Of a DNA stretch of 64,000 nt, positions 17,837-28,100 are shown in pieces (the first letter of the stretch is position 1; every line of letters begins with the position of its first letter). The translations under genes were made by a program, and so were the position numbers. Under the pieces are notes generated by a model. The model searched no databases, was not told where the DNA came from, and was given only the letters and a program-made list of their open reading frames with translations. Source of the stretch: Psychromonas arctica DSM 14288 (GTDB lineage: Bacteria > Pseudomonadota > Gammaproteobacteria > Enterobacterales > Psychromonadaceae); NCBI RefSeq assembly GCF_000482725.1, contig NZ_AXWP01000008.1:29602-93601 (forward strand), in the 5' to 3' direction.

Positions 17837-18142
17837 GACCTTAACTCCTAAATTCTGTATAACAAGGGATAATCAAAGGTCGTGGAATATGCCCTGTAAC
17901 ACGTATATTGTCAAATGGTTTTTTATTAACCAATAAAAGAACTGGCAACAAACCAGGTGGATGGTTAAACTGCGCGCATTTTATACTCAACCCATTACAG
18001 ATGCAAATTTAGAGTCGCATGATTGCTTGATATATCGGCAGTTAACGCTATTAAATTTAATTAAAAGGTGTATTTTAGCACCCTCATTAACATCTCTTAA
18101 TTAATTGAGTTATATCTCATCCAAGCGCGTAGGAATTAAAGT
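17837..18142. promoter_or_regulatory. rpsT / murJ divergent promoter region
   Basis: About 300 bp with no open frame. It should hold the rpsT promoter on the minus strand and the murJ promoter on the plus strand. I did not find hexamers that stood out from the AT-rich background. Confidence 0.35.
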
Positions 18143-19702
18143 GTGAGTAAAAAGCTAATAAAATCAGGTATGATCGTCAGTTCAATGACATTAATTTCGC
18201 GAGTTTTAGGGTTAGTCCGAGACATAGTAATCGCTAATTTAATGGGCGCGGGTGCCGCCGCTGATTTATTTTTCTTCGCGAATAAAATTCCAAATTTTTT
18301 ACGTCGTTTATTTGCAGAGGGCGCATTTGCACAAGCTTTTGTTCCGGTATTAACTGAATATGAAAAAACACAATCACGTGATCAAGTAAAAGATCTGATT
18401 TCAGCGGTTTCAGGTACTTTAGGCACAATTGTGACTATTATTACTATTTTAGGTGTTTTAGGCTCCTCTGTTATCACTGCGTTGTTTGGTTTTGGTTGGT
18501 TTCTAGAGTGGTGGAACGGTGGCGCTGATGCGTTTAAGTTTGAACTTGCTTCGGATATGCTAAAAATTACTTTTCCTTATTTATGGTTTATTACTTTTAC
18601 TGCACTTTCTGGTGCAATTCTTAATACGCTTGGTAAATTTGCAGTGGCCGCTTTTACACCGGTATTTTTAAATATCGCTATTATTGGCTGTGCTATTTTC
18701 CTTTCTCCACAACTTCAACAACCTGAAATCGGTTTAGCGGTTGGTGTGTTGTTAGGCGGTGCGATTCAGTTTTTCTTCCAAATTCCATTCTTGAAAAAAG
18801 AAAAATTATTAGTGAAACCTAGTTGGCAATGGCACCATCCTGGCGTGGTTAAAATAAGAACTTTGATGATACCTGCTTTGTTCGGGGTGTCTGTTAGCCA
18901 AATTAACTTATTATTAGATACTTTTATCGCTAGTTTTTTACAAACAGGCTCTATTAGTTGGTTATATTATTCAGACCGTTTATTAGAGTTCCCATTGGGT
19001 TTATTTGGCATCGCCATTGCTACGGTAATATTACCGAGTTTATCTTCCTCGCATGTTAATCAATCACCACAAGCTTTTGCTAAAACCATCGATTGGGGGA
19101 TCCGCAGTGTATGTTTCTTAGGTTTTCCTGCCATGTTGGGCTTAATGGTGCTCGCTGAGCCTATGTTGCGTGTTTTATTTATGCGTGGTGAATTTGATAT
19201 ACAAGATGTCAGTATGTCAGCGATGAGTCTATGGGCTTACGCCAGTGGTTTATTAAGCTTTATGTTAGTGAAGGTACTCGCGCCAGGTTATTACTCTCGC
19301 CAGGATACAAAAACGCCGGTTAAATTCGGTATTATTGCGATGGTTAGTAATATGGTGTTGAATGTCATTTTTGCGATCCCATTTGGCTATGTAGGTTTAG
19401 CCATTGCGACATCATTATCTGCGACCTTAAATGCTGGATTATTATGGTTTGGTTTATATAAGGCCGGCGTTTATCAATTTCAGAAACAAAGTGTTGCGGT
19501 ATTAGTACGTATCGTTTGTTCTGGTTTGGTGATGGCGGGAACCTTATTGCTATTCAGTCCTAACCTGACGACTTGGACAGAATTTAGCTTAATTGAAGCG
19601 TCGATACAGCTATTTGCTTTGATCATTGGCAGTGTGTTTGTTTATTTTGCGACTAATTTACTTTTGGGTTTACGACTGCACCATTTTAAAGTTAGTAAAT
19701 AG
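18143..19702 (+). CDS. murJ: Lipid II flippase MurJ (MviN)
   Basis: A 519-residue polytopic protein with about fourteen membrane segments. It has the MurJ N-terminus SKKLIKSGMIVSSMTLISRV and LGLVRDIVIANLMGAGAAAD, and the conserved LRRLFAEGAFAQAFVPVL segment. MurJ exports lipid II across the inner membrane for peptidoglycan synthesis. The start is GTG at 18143, 8 nt after AGGA. The length is close to E. coli MurJ (511). ribF follows about 110 bp downstream on the same strand, the usual gammaproteobacterial order (rpsT, murJ, ribF, ileS, lspA). Confidence 0.95.
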   Translation: MSKKLIKSGMIVSSMTLISRVLGLVRDIVIANLMGAGAAADLFFFANKIPNFLRRLFAEGAFAQAFVPVLTEYEKTQSRDQVKDLISAVSGTLGTIVTIITILGVLGSSVITALFGFGWFLEWWNGGADAFKFELASDMLKITFPYLWFITFTALSGAILNTLGKFAVAAFTPVFLNIAIIGCAIFLSPQLQQPEIGLAVGVLLGGAIQFFFQIPFLKKEKLLVKPSWQWHHPGVVKIRTLMIPALFGVSVSQINLLLDTFIASFLQTGSISWLYYSDRLLEFPLGLFGIAIATVILPSLSSSHVNQSPQAFAKTIDWGIRSVCFLGFPAMLGLMVLAEPMLRVLFMRGEFDIQDVSMSAMSLWAYASGLLSFMLVKVLAPGYYSRQDTKTPVKFGIIAMVSNMVLNVIFAIPFGYVGLAIATSLSATLNAGLLWFGLYKAGVYQFQKQSVAVLVRIVCSGLVMAGTLLLFSPNLTTWTEFSLIEASIQLFALIIGSVFVYFATNLLLGLRLHHFKVSK

Positions 19703-19811
19703 AATTAATGTGAATTCTCTAAAATGAAAGCTGATTACTTTGCAACCTTAATATATAATCGCCTCTTTTGTATTTTCAATGTTCGCATTAACAGTTAATT
19801 AAGACATTATC

Positions 19812-20741
19812 ATGGAATTAATACGCGGAATTCACAATCTACAACAGAACCAACAAGGTTGTGTGCTAAGCATCGGTAACTTTGATGGAATTCACCTTGG
19901 GCATAATGCGGTTTTATCGCGTTTGCTTGAAGAAGCCAAACGTTTGCAAGTGCCCGCGACGGTGATGACCTTTGAACCACAGCCTGCTGAGCTTTTTTCA
20001 GGTAAAAATGCCCCTGCACGCTTAAGTCGCTTACGTGATAAATTTGTACAACTTGATAAATTACACTTAGATCGCTTGTTATGTATTTCTTTTACGCATG
20101 AATTTGCTAACCTCAGTGCCGATGACTTCATTGAACAGTTATTAATTAAAAAGCTAAACGTAAAATTTTTAGTGATCGGTGATGATTTTCATTTTGGCTA
20201 TCAACGTCTTGGTGATTTTTCACTATTACAGGAAGCCGGTAAGAAATACGGTTTTGAAGTTGTTGATACTAAAAGTTTGTCACAAGATGTTGGCCGAGTA
20301 AGCAGCACACGTATTCGAAGTGCATTGGCGAAAGGCAACCTGCAACAAGCCGAGCAAATGCTAGGTCGAAAATACAGTATTACAGGCCGTGTTGGACATG
20401 GCCGTAAGTTAGGTCGTACGATAGGCGTACCAACTGCCAATTTGTTTTTGAAACGTCGTGTTTCACCTGTATCAGGTGTTTTTGTCGTATCTGTACTGGG
20501 TATTGATGATACAGTTTATCGCGGTGTTGCTAACATTGGGCGTCGTCCTACTGTGCAGGGTGAAAGGCAACAATTAGAAGTACATATATTTGATTTCCAA
20601 GGCGACCTGTATGGCTGTCAGCTTGAAGTTTTACTTGAACATAAATTGCGTGATGAAGTGCGCTTTGATTCATTCGCAGAATTAAAAATACAAATAGATA
20701 AAGATATTCAGCAAGCTAGAGAATGGCATCTGCTTAATTAA
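19812..20741 (+). CDS. ribF: Bifunctional riboflavin kinase / FAD synthetase
   Basis: The 309-residue enzyme makes FMN from riboflavin and FAD from FMN. The N-terminal adenylyltransferase domain shows GNFDGIHLGHNAVL (about 22-35), and VSSTRIRSAL precedes the kinase domain. The C-terminal flavokinase domain shows GRTIGVPTANL and GVANIGRRPTV. The ribosome-binding site is weak. It is 26 bp upstream of ileS, so probably co-transcribed with it. Confidence 0.96.
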   Translation: MELIRGIHNLQQNQQGCVLSIGNFDGIHLGHNAVLSRLLEEAKRLQVPATVMTFEPQPAELFSGKNAPARLSRLRDKFVQLDKLHLDRLLCISFTHEFANLSADDFIEQLLIKKLNVKFLVIGDDFHFGYQRLGDFSLLQEAGKKYGFEVVDTKSLSQDVGRVSSTRIRSALAKGNLQQAEQMLGRKYSITGRVGHGRKLGRTIGVPTANLFLKRRVSPVSGVFVVSVLGIDDTVYRGVANIGRRPTVQGERQQLEVHIFDFQGDLYGCQLEVLLEHKLRDEVRFDSFAELKIQIDKDIQQAREWHLLN

Positions 20742-20767
20742 TAAATCGTTAGATGGAATAAAAACCG

Positions 20768-23602
20768 ATGAGTGATTACAAAAGTACATTAAATTTACCA
20801 AAAACTGGTTTCCCGATGCGAGCAAACTTGGCGAATCGTGAGCCAAATATGCTTAAAAATTGGTACAAACAAGATCTTTACGGCAAGATCCGTGCGGCCA
20901 AAAAAGGTAAAAAAACATTCATTCTGCATGATGGACCTCCTTATGCAAATGGCGATATTCATATCGGTCACTCGGTTAATAAAATCCTGAAAGATATTAT
21001 TGTTAAATCTAAAACGTTATCTGATTTTGATGCGCCTTACATTCCTGGTTGGGATTGTCATGGTTTACCTATTGAGCTCAAAGTAGAACAAAAACACGGT
21101 AAGCCAGGTAAAAAGCTAACTGCTGCAGAATTTCGTGTTAAGTGTCGTGAATATGCTGCTCGTCAGGTTGACGGCCAACGTAAGGACTTTAAACGTTTAG
21201 GTGTATTAGGTGAGTGGGATAACCCATACCTAACCATGAACTTTAAAACAGAAGCAAATATTGTTCGTGCGTTAGCTAGTATCATTAAAAATGATCATTT
21301 ACACAAAGGCTCAAAACCCGTTCATTGGTGTACCGATTGTGGCTCTGCGCTAGCAGAAGCGGAAGTTGAGTACGAAGATAAATTATCACCAGCAATCGAC
21401 GTTGCCTTTAATGCCGTTGATGTTGATGCAGTTTTAGCGTGTTTTGAAAAACAAGCTGATGATTTTGGTAATGGCGATATTTCTGCTGTTATTTGGACAA
21501 CAACTCCTTGGACACTGCCTGCTAACCGTGCCATTGCACTTGCTGCAAAAGTTGAATACTCATTAGTACAAGCCGGTGAACGTCGTTTAATCTTAGCGAC
21601 TGATTTAGTGGCTGACTGCATGACTCGTTACGGTATCGAAAACTTTACTACGTTAGCTATCACTAAAGGTGCGGAGCTAGAGAAACAGTTATTCCAACAC
21701 CCATTCTTAGCGTTACAAGTGCCAGCGATTGTTGCTGACCATGTCACTATCGATGCGGGTACAGGTTGTGTTCATACTGCACCGGGTCATGGTCAAGACG
21801 ATTACTCTGCGGGTTTAAAATACGAACTAGAAGTGGCTAATCCTGTTGGTGACAATGGTGTTTTCCGTGAAGACACTGAGTTCTTTGCAGGTTTGCATGT
21901 ATTTAAAGCAAATGACAAAGTATTAGAAGTATTAAATGAGCGTAATGCTTTATTATATCACGTGAATATTAAACACAGCTACCCACATTGCTGGAGACAC
22001 AAAACGCCTATTATCTTCCGAGCGACGCCACAATGGTTTATCTCTATGGATCAAAAAGGCTTACGTGATAGTGCATTATCAGAAATTAAAGACGTTAAAT
22101 GGATCCCAAGCTGGGGCCAAAACCGTATTGAAAAAATGATTGAAGGTCGTCCAGACTGGTGTGTATCACGCCAACGTACTTGGGGTGTACCGATCACTTT
22201 ATTTGTGAATAAAGAGACCGATGAATTGCATGAGAACTCTATTGAAATGATGGAGTTGATTGCACAAAAAATCGAAAAAGAAGGTATTCAAGCTTGGTTC
22301 GATTTAGAGCCTGAATCTATTTTAGGTTTTGAAGCTGAGCAGTTCCGCAAAGTGACCGATACACTAGATGTTTGGTTTGACTCTGGTACTACGCATGCTT
22401 CAGTAGTCGGTGTTCGCGAAGAATATAAGCAAGCAGATGGTTCTCAAGCGACGGCTGATTTGTATTTAGAAGGTTCTGATCAACATCGTGGTTGGTTCCA
22501 GTCTTCATTGTTAACTAGCACGGCAATCAACGGCGTAGCGCCATATAAAGAAGTATTAACACATGGTTTTGTGGTTGATGGCGATGGTAAAAAAATGTCT
22601 AAATCATTAGGCAACGTTATGTCTCCACAAACCGTGATGAATGATCTAGGCGCTGATATTTTGCGTTTATGGGTTGCTTCTACGGATTACACTGGCGAAA
22701 TTACCGTTTCTGATGAAATCTTAAACCGTAGTGCCGATAGCTATCGTCGTATTCGTAATACTTCACGTTTCTTATTATCGAATTTAAATGGTTTCGATCC
22801 ACAAACTGATTTAGTTGCGCCAGAAGAGATGGTGGCATTGGACCGCTGGATTGTTGCTAAAGCTCTAACGTTACAAAATGAAGTGATTGAAGCTTACGAT
22901 AACTACAACTTACATGTTGTTTATCAGAAGCTAATGCACTTCTGTTCAATTGATTTAGGTAGTTTCTACTTAGATATTATTAAAGATCGTCAGTACACTG
23001 CTAAAACGGGCAGTAATGCTCATTTAAGCTGTCAAACTGCGCTGTATCATATTGTTGAATCTCTAGTACGTTTGATTGCGCCAATTCTAAGTTTCACTGC
23101 AGATGAAATCTGGGGCCGTTTACCGGGCGAGCGTAATGAATTTGTATTTACTGAAACTTGGTATGAAGGTTTGTTTGGTTTATCTGATAGCGAAGTGATC
23201 AGTAATGATAAATGGACTCAGCTGATTGCGATTCGTGCTGAAGCGAATAAAGCCTTAGAGCTGGCTCGTAAAGAAGCGGTGATTGGCGGTGGATTAGAAG
23301 CTGAAGTAACTTTGTATGCTTCCGATGAAATCAGTGCATTACTGAATACCCTAGAAGACGAATTACGTTTTGTACTAATTACTTCACAAGCTAGCGTTAA
23401 ACCTTTTGCGGATGCGCCTGCTGATGCCGTTGCAACCGAATTAAAAGGCTTATCGGTACAAGTACAAAAAAGTGCTGCGGCTAAGTGTGATCGTTGTTGG
23501 CATCACCGTGAAGAAGTTGGCCAAAATGAGCTACATCCAGAATTATGTGGACGTTGTATTACTAACGTTGACGGTGAAGGTGAAACTCGCCAATTTGCTT
23601 AA
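20768..23602 (+). CDS. ileS: Isoleucyl-tRNA synthetase
   Basis: A 944-residue class Ia synthetase. The HIGH motif is at residues 65-68 ([12 protein letters not shown]) and KMSKS is at about 609-613. The editing domain lies between ([14 protein letters not shown]...[11 protein letters not shown]). The C-terminal zinc-binding segment [12 protein letters not shown]...LCGRC marks the bacterial zinc type sensitive to mupirocin. The length matches E. coli IleS (938). No T-box precedes it, as expected in a proteobacterium. Confidence 0.98.
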   Translation: MSDYKSTLNLPKTGFPMRANLANREPNMLKNWYKQDLYGKIRAAKKGKKTFILHDGPPYANGDIHIGHSVNKILKDIIVKSKTLSDFDAPYIPGWDCHGLPIELKVEQKHGKPGKKLTAAEFRVKCREYAARQVDGQRKDFKRLGVLGEWDNPYLTMNFKTEANIVRALASIIKNDHLHKGSKPVHWCTDCGSALAEAEVEYEDKLSPAIDVAFNAVDVDAVLACFEKQADDFGNGDISAVIWTTTPWTLPANRAIALAAKVEYSLVQAGERRLILATDLVADCMTRYGIENFTTLAITKGAELEKQLFQHPFLALQVPAIVADHVTIDAGTGCVHTAPGHGQDDYSAGLKYELEVANPVGDNGVFREDTEFFAGLHVFKANDKVLEVLNERNALLYHVNIKHSYPHCWRHKTPIIFRATPQWFISMDQKGLRDSALSEIKDVKWIPSWGQNRIEKMIEGRPDWCVSRQRTWGVPITLFVNKETDELHENSIEMMELIAQKIEKEGIQAWFDLEPESILGFEAEQFRKVTDTLDVWFDSGTTHASVVGVREEYKQADGSQATADLYLEGSDQHRGWFQSSLLTSTAINGVAPYKEVLTHGFVVDGDGKKMSKSLGNVMSPQTVMNDLGADILRLWVASTDYTGEITVSDEILNRSADSYRRIRNTSRFLLSNLNGFDPQTDLVAPEEMVALDRWIVAKALTLQNEVIEAYDNYNLHVVYQKLMHFCSIDLGSFYLDIIKDRQYTAKTGSNAHLSCQTALYHIVESLVRLIAPILSFTADEIWGRLPGERNEFVFTETWYEGLFGLSDSEVISNDKWTQLIAIRAEANKALELARKEAVIGGGLEAEVTLYASDEISALLNTLEDELRFVLITSQASVKPFADAPADAVATELKGLSVQVQKSAAAKCDRCWHHREEVGQNELHPELCGRCITNVDGEGETRQFA

Positions 23603-23649
23603 TAGGCAATAACATAAATTAATGCTTTTATATTAAATGCATTTTTACT

Positions 23650-23690
23650 AAACGCCTTAGTTATGAAAATGATTTAAGGCGTTTTTTTTA
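23650..23690 (+). terminator. Terminator between ileS and lspA
   Basis: AAACGCCTTA (23650-23659) pairs perfectly with TAAGGCGTTT (23675-23684) and is followed by a T-run. It lies between two genes that usually share an operon, so lspA may have its own promoter or rely on read-through. Confidence 0.78.
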
Positions 23691-23722
23691 ATCTTTGTCT
23701 TCACCATTATTTGGGAATATCA

Positions 23723-24262
23723 ATGACACAGAAATCAACACCCTCTAACGTTAGTGTTCGTTCTGGTTTATCTTGTTTATGGTTAACTGTTGTGGTTTTA
23801 ATTATTGATCAAGTAACTAAATATTTGACGATACAGATGTTAGATTTGTATGAATCCTATGAGGTTTTATCCTTCTTTAATTTTACCTATGCACGTAACT
23901 ATGGCGCGGCTTTTAGCTTTTTAGGTGATGCGGGAGGGTGGCAGAAGTACTTATTCACGGCGATTGCTTTTGTAGTTTCTGCTTATCTTTTGTATTCAAT
24001 GAAAACCACCAGTGCAACTCACCGCTGGATTAATAGTGCATATGCGCTTATTTTATCAGGTGCGATAGGCAATGTAATGGACCGTTTAATGTTTGGTTAT
24101 GTGGTCGACTTTTTAGATTTTGACTTAGGTTTTTATCGTTGGCCAACGTTTAATGTGGCGGATATTGCTATTTTTATCGGTGCAGCCATGATTATTATTG
24201 ATGCGCTATTGTGGGCTGAAAAACGCGAAGAAAGTGAAAAACAAGCAAATGAGAACAAATAA
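23723..24262 (+). CDS. lspA: Lipoprotein signal peptidase (signal peptidase II)
   Basis: A 179-residue, four-helix membrane aspartyl protease that cleaves prolipoproteins ahead of the lipidated cysteine. Family motifs present are NYGAAFSFLGDAGG, GAIGNVMDRLMFGYVVDF and FNVADIAIFIG, which carry the catalytic aspartates. I chose the ATG at 23723, about 6 nt after GGGA; a TTG four codons upstream is also open. fkpB and ispH follow closely, the standard lspA-fkpB-ispH order. Confidence 0.95.
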   Translation: MTQKSTPSNVSVRSGLSCLWLTVVVLIIDQVTKYLTIQMLDLYESYEVLSFFNFTYARNYGAAFSFLGDAGGWQKYLFTAIAFVVSAYLLYSMKTTSATHRWINSAYALILSGAIGNVMDRLMFGYVVDFLDFDLGFYRWPTFNVADIAIFIGAAMIIIDALLWAEKREESEKQANENK

Positions 24263-24274
24263 GGAATAACAACA

Positions 24275-24742
24275 ATGACAGTAAAAATGGCCAACGAAAC
24301 CGTCAATAATGGCAAAGTGATCACTGCAGATAGCGAAGTTTTAATGCATTTTTCAATTAAGCTTACAGATGGTTCTGCCGTTGATAGTACTAAGGTCGAT
24401 AATAAGCCGGCTAAATTTGTAATGGGTGACGGTAGCTTAACACCGGGCTTTGAAGAATGTCTGTTAGGTTTGAGCGAAGGGGATTCTCAGAGTTTTACGC
24501 TTGCGCCTGAGTCTGCTTTTGGATTACCTAATCCAGATAACTTTCATTATATTGAACTTAGTAAATTCTCTGCCGATGTACCTGCAGAAATAGGGACTAT
24601 TATTAGTTTCACGCAGCCAGACGGCAATGAAATTCCGGGGATTATTCGTGAAATAGTGGCGGATAGTGTGACCGTTGATTTTAACCACCCGTTAGCAGGA
24701 CAAACAGTGACGTTTGAAGTTGACGTCTTAGAAGTTTTATAA
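24275..24742 (+). CDS. fkpB: FKBP-type peptidyl-prolyl isomerase (SlpA/FkpB)
   Basis: A 155-residue soluble FKBP of the SlyD/SlpA branch. It has the FKBP halves VLMHFSIKLTDGSAVDST and GDGSLTPGFEECLLGLSEGD separated by an inserted flap domain (PESAFGLPNPDNFHYIELS). It has no His-rich tail, which argues for SlpA rather than SlyD. It probably acts as a cytoplasmic folding chaperone. The start is supported by AAGGA 8 nt upstream, and it sits 12 bp after lspA. Confidence 0.92.
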   Translation: MTVKMANETVNNGKVITADSEVLMHFSIKLTDGSAVDSTKVDNKPAKFVMGDGSLTPGFEECLLGLSEGDSQSFTLAPESAFGLPNPDNFHYIELSKFSADVPAEIGTIISFTQPDGNEIPGIIREIVADSVTVDFNHPLAGQTVTFEVDVLEVL

Positions 24743-24766
24743 ATAATCTGAAATATTGAGAGCCTT

Positions 24767-25711
24767 ATGAAAATTATTTTAGCTAACCCTCGTGGTTTTT
24801 GTGCTGGTGTACACCGTGCGATCAATATTGTTGAACGTGCATTAGAGCTTTTCCCTGCCCCTATTTATGTGCGCCATGAAGTGGTGCATAACCAATATGT
24901 GGTTGATGACTTAAAAGTGCGTGGTGCGGTATTTGTTGAAGAACTTGATGAAGTGCCGGACGATAATATCGTTATTTTTAGTGCGCACGGTGTTGCACAG
25001 AGTGTACGCGAAGAAGCAAAACGACGTGAATTGAAAGTATTTGATGCCACTTGTCCGTTAGTGACCAAAGTTCATATGGAAGTCACCCGTGCCAGTCGCC
25101 GTAATCAAGAATGCATTTTGATTGGACATCAAGGGCACCCAGAAGTGATCGGTACGATGGGGCAGTACGATAGTGAGGAAGGTGGTATTTATCTTGTCGA
25201 GTCACCTGAAGATGTGGCTTTACTGGAGGTAAAAAATCCAGCTAGCTTGTGTTATAGCTCTCAAACAACCTTGTCAGTTGATGATACCGCGCATGTTATT
25301 GATGCATTGCGGGTTAAATTCCCAAGTATCGAAGGGCCACGAAAAAATGATATTTGTTATGCCACTCAAAACCGACAGGATGCAGTTAAAGATCTCGCGG
25401 ATAAAACAGATTTAGTGCTAGTTGTTGGCTCGACTAATTCATCTAATTCCAACCGCTTACGTGAAAAAGCAGCCAGTGTTGGTATCACATCATACTTAAT
25501 TGATAATGAATTCGACATCAAAGATGAATGGTTTGAGAATGTACAAACAGTAGGCGTGACGGCGGGCGCATCAGCTCCTGATGTACTAGTACAAGCAGTT
25601 ATTCGAAAGTTACAAAAAATAGGTGGAAATGTGGTTATTGAGAATCCAGGTGTAGAAGAAAACACGGTATTTGAAGTACCTGCAGAGTTACGTATTAAAC
25701 AAATAGATTAA
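24767..25711 (+). CDS. ispH: 4-hydroxy-3-methylbut-2-enyl diphosphate reductase
   Basis: The last enzyme of the non-mevalonate isoprenoid pathway, 314 residues. The three iron-sulfur ligands lie in [14 protein letters not shown] (Cys12), [11 protein letters not shown] (about Cys96) and [11 protein letters not shown] (about Cys197). The conserved [15 protein letters not shown] and [13 protein letters not shown] segments are present. It closes the lspA-fkpB-ispH group and is followed directly by the minor-pilin genes, the same order as in Pseudomonas. Confidence 0.97.
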   Translation: MKIILANPRGFCAGVHRAINIVERALELFPAPIYVRHEVVHNQYVVDDLKVRGAVFVEELDEVPDDNIVIFSAHGVAQSVREEAKRRELKVFDATCPLVTKVHMEVTRASRRNQECILIGHQGHPEVIGTMGQYDSEEGGIYLVESPEDVALLEVKNPASLCYSSQTTLSVDDTAHVIDALRVKFPSIEGPRKNDICYATQNRQDAVKDLADKTDLVLVVGSTNSSNSNRLREKAASVGITSYLIDNEFDIKDEWFENVQTVGVTAGASAPDVLVQAVIRKLQKIGGNVVIENPGVEENTVFEVPAELRIKQID

Positions 25712-25800
25712 TATTTTTTACTTGTTTGCATTTATTTAAAAAAACATCACATTTCATATAACACTTTTTAGGTATTTTAAGGTATTTAGACTAGTATAAA

Positions 25801-25824
25801 TAATGACCTTGGTTGAGGTCATTA
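25801..25824. repeat. 9-bp inverted repeat just upstream of fimT
   Basis: TAATGACCT (25801-25809) and AGGTCATTA (25816-25824) are exact reverse complements with a 6-nt spacer, 33 bp before the fimT start. No T-run follows. It could be an operator or a leader hairpin of the pilin operon. Confidence 0.5.
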
Positions 25825-25857
25825 TGTTCATCTATTTATTTTTATACTAAGGGTGTT

Positions 25858-26382
25858 ATGACGCGTTTTACTACCCACAAAAAAGACCAAGGTTTTACCT
25901 TAGTTGAGCTCATTATAACCATTGCAATCGCAGCGATTCTGTTAAGTATTGTTGTGCCTTCGTTTGCTAACCTTATTGAATCAAGTAAAACACGTGCCAC
26001 ACGTGATGCATTAGTGAGTTCGATTTATAGCGGCAAAGAAAAAGCACAAAGCGAAGGTTTTTTTGTCTATCTATGTCCAACATCCGACGGCAGTACTTGT
26101 ACTAGTGTTACCGATTGGGGAAGTGACTGGCTAGTTTATGAAGATAAAGATGCAAGTGCGACTTTAGATCTAAGCAATGGCGACATCATTGTTACCCATC
26201 TCACTTCTAAGACCAACTCAATAAAAAGTAATGTTGCTCAAATTAGGTTTGCTCCAACGGGGCATGCAACAGCAAACACATTTCAAATCTGTAGTAATCT
26301 CGATAATTCAGTTGTGTATCAAATTCAACTCAGTGTAATGGGCCGTGTTAGCTTTGCTAATGCTACGGGAAATTGCTCATGA
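25858..26382 (+). CDS. fimT: Type IV minor pilin FimT/FimU (GspH family)
   Basis: A 174-residue prepilin. The class III leader ends KKDQG, followed by FTLVELIITIAIAAILLSIV with the Glu at position +5, then a GspH/FimT-like globular domain with cysteines. The PilD peptidase should cut after the Gly and methylate the Phe. Minor pilins of this class prime pilus assembly. I chose the ATG at 25858, which has TAAGGG upstream and leaves a short leader. The next gene starts inside its stop codon. Confidence 0.88.
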   Translation: MTRFTTHKKDQGFTLVELIITIAIAAILLSIVVPSFANLIESSKTRATRDALVSSIYSGKEKAQSEGFFVYLCPTSDGSTCTSVTDWGSDWLVYEDKDASATLDLSNGDIIVTHLTSKTNSIKSNVAQIRFAPTGHATANTFQICSNLDNSVVYQIQLSVMGRVSFANATGNCS

Positions 26383-26858
26383 GTGGTTATAAAGGTTTCA
26401 CACTGATTGAGGTTTTGATTGCACTCATTATTGTTGCCGTCGGTGTACTTGGTCACGCTAAAATGCAGGCAAAATCAATGGACATGGCACAACGAGCTAG
26501 TTTTACACAAACGGCTAATATCGCGTTGACAGATTTAGCGCAAAGGCTTCGAGCAAACGCTGACCTTGCTCCTAGTTTCATTACAGATAACCTTTCTGGT
26601 AATGCCATTGTTGCCGCTAAAAATTGTTCTTTAGTGACCTGCTCCGACAGCGAGTTTGCAACGGCCGAATTAGCAGAATGGTTTAACCATCTACGAGGTA
26701 GCTTACCTTCTCCCAGTTTTTCTGTTGTTAATAACGGTAATGTTTACACCTTAACTTTAATTTGGGATGCGGCTAAAACAGGTGCAAGTAGCGCTGTGTG
26801 CGACGCTGGAAATCCTAATTCATACCAATGTGGGAGCCTAAGTATATGGATCCCTTAA
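26379..26858 (+). CDS. pilV: Type IV minor pilin PilV
   Basis: A 159-residue prepilin with a very short leader (MSGYKG) and FTLIEVLIALIIVAVGVLGH, Glu at +5. The following KMQAKSMDMAQRASFTQTANIALTDLAQRLRAN region is typical of PilV. The ATG at 26379 overlaps the fimT TGA. It works with FimU, PilW, PilX and PilE in the priming complex at the pilus tip. Confidence 0.88.
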   Translation: MSGYKGFTLIEVLIALIIVAVGVLGHAKMQAKSMDMAQRASFTQTANIALTDLAQRLRANADLAPSFITDNLSGNAIVAAKNCSLVTCSDSEFATAELAEWFNHLRGSLPSPSFSVVNNGNVYTLTLIWDAAKTGASSAVCDAGNPNSYQCGSLSIWIP

Positions 26859-27610
26859 GAAAATATAATCAAGGTTTTAGCTTAATTGAGCTGATGATTG
26901 CTATGGTCATTTCATTACTGATTGTTGCTGGGCTTTTTTATTCGGTGATGGGCGATATGCGTGCTTATGAATCTGTGCGTAGCACCCAAGCGTTAACGGC
27001 AAAAAGTAGAATGGCAGTGCAAACCATGCGCCTTTATATCCAACAAGCTGGGTTTAGAGATATCGCGACACTACGAAATAGCTCACCGTTTGGCGTCGGA
27101 CTTTCTTCTGCTGGTGTGAATTGGATTTCAGGGCAAACGATACAAGGAATGACCGCTTCAACTGTGCTTACCGATGAAAAGGCAGGGTCTGATATTTTAG
27201 TGTTACGTTTTTTAGGATCTGCACAAAGTGGCGTTATTTCCTGTAATGGCAATGATGTTGGTAACAGTACTCTTCACGAGATCACCCTCTATGTAAATGC
27301 TAGTAATCAATTAGTCTGTCAGGATAAAGCTAATGCAGCGCTTATATTAGATGAAAATGTAGAGTTCTTAGAGTTGTTGTATGGCACAACAGATAACAGC
27401 ACTCGTTATTTTACGGCTGCAACAATGACCGACTGGAATGCCATTAATCGTATTAAAATTGGCTTACTTTTATCACAAAATGTGTCTGCTCATGGCTTAA
27501 TTAATAGCAACTCTTATAAACTTTTTAATCAAACGATCAGTTCCGCCAATGATACCAATTACCGATCTGTGGTGATGGAAACTGTGCTTATTAGAAATAA
27601 AGGTAATTAA
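26846..27610 (+). CDS. pilW: Type IV minor pilin PilW
   Basis: A 254-residue prepilin with leader MDPLRKYNQG and FSLIELMIAMVISLLIVAGL, Glu at +5. PilW-type features include the MQTMRLYIQQAGFRD-like segment (here AVQTMRLYIQQAGFRD). The ATG at 26846 has GGGA upstream, and the gene overlaps pilV by 13 bp, which indicates translational coupling. PilW is the largest minor pilin of the priming complex. Confidence 0.87.
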   Translation: MDPLRKYNQGFSLIELMIAMVISLLIVAGLFYSVMGDMRAYESVRSTQALTAKSRMAVQTMRLYIQQAGFRDIATLRNSSPFGVGLSSAGVNWISGQTIQGMTASTVLTDEKAGSDILVLRFLGSAQSGVISCNGNDVGNSTLHEITLYVNASNQLVCQDKANAALILDENVEFLELLYGTTDNSTRYFTAATMTDWNAINRIKIGLLLSQNVSAHGLINSNSYKLFNQTISSANDTNYRSVVMETVLIRNKGN

Positions 27611-27611
27611 T

Positions 27612-28094
27612 ATGAATAGTATATCGAAAAGAGGCCAGTATGGCGCCGCGTTAATTACGTCGTTATTGATGGTATTAGTGATCTCTATATTGGGAGTGGC
27701 TGTTAGCCAGCAAGTGATTGCTCTAAGAAGAGTAAGCTCTGTTAACTACGATCATGTATCCAGTGTTAATAATGCGGAGTCTGCACTATCGGAAGCGCAT
27801 AAATTTATTCTATTTAACTATCTAGAACCTGAGAATCTCAAAGGGAACCTTGTTACTGATACCACGAGATCTGATAATTGGTGGCATCTAGAGAGTAATT
27901 GGCAAAATAAAAAAACAGTCAATAATGGTCTAGAAGGTTCCCCTGTTTATCTTCTGCAGGACGACGGTCTCGATGAAAGTTTAATGTTAGGTACAAATGC
28001 AATTCAGCGCCGCTTTTACCGTGTGACTGCAAAAGCACAGGGTAAAGGGCAAGCAGTAGCTTATTTACAAAGCTATTACGCAATACTGGAGTAA
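27612..28094 (+). CDS. pilX: Type IV pilus assembly protein PilX
   Basis: A 160-residue protein with the N-terminus RGQYGAALITSLLMVLVISILGV, which is the atypical PilX form (QxGAALI) without the usual GFTLxE. One hydrophobic helix is followed by a soluble domain with a conserved NNAESALSEAHKFI stretch. It starts 1 bp after the pilW stop, with AAGG upstream. It belongs to the tip-associated minor pilin complex. Confidence 0.85.
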   Translation: MNSISKRGQYGAALITSLLMVLVISILGVAVSQQVIALRRVSSVNYDHVSSVNNAESALSEAHKFILFNYLEPENLKGNLVTDTTRSDNWWHLESNWQNKKTVNNGLEGSPVYLLQDDGLDESLMLGTNAIQRRFYRVTAKAQGKGQAVAYLQSYYAILE

Positions 28095-28100
28095 TCAATA

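Noticed and set aside
19703-19811. FMN riboswitch upstream of ribF
   Set aside because: The gap is only about 110 bp and shows none of the conserved RFN-element segments; ribF is also rarely controlled this way in gammaproteobacteria.
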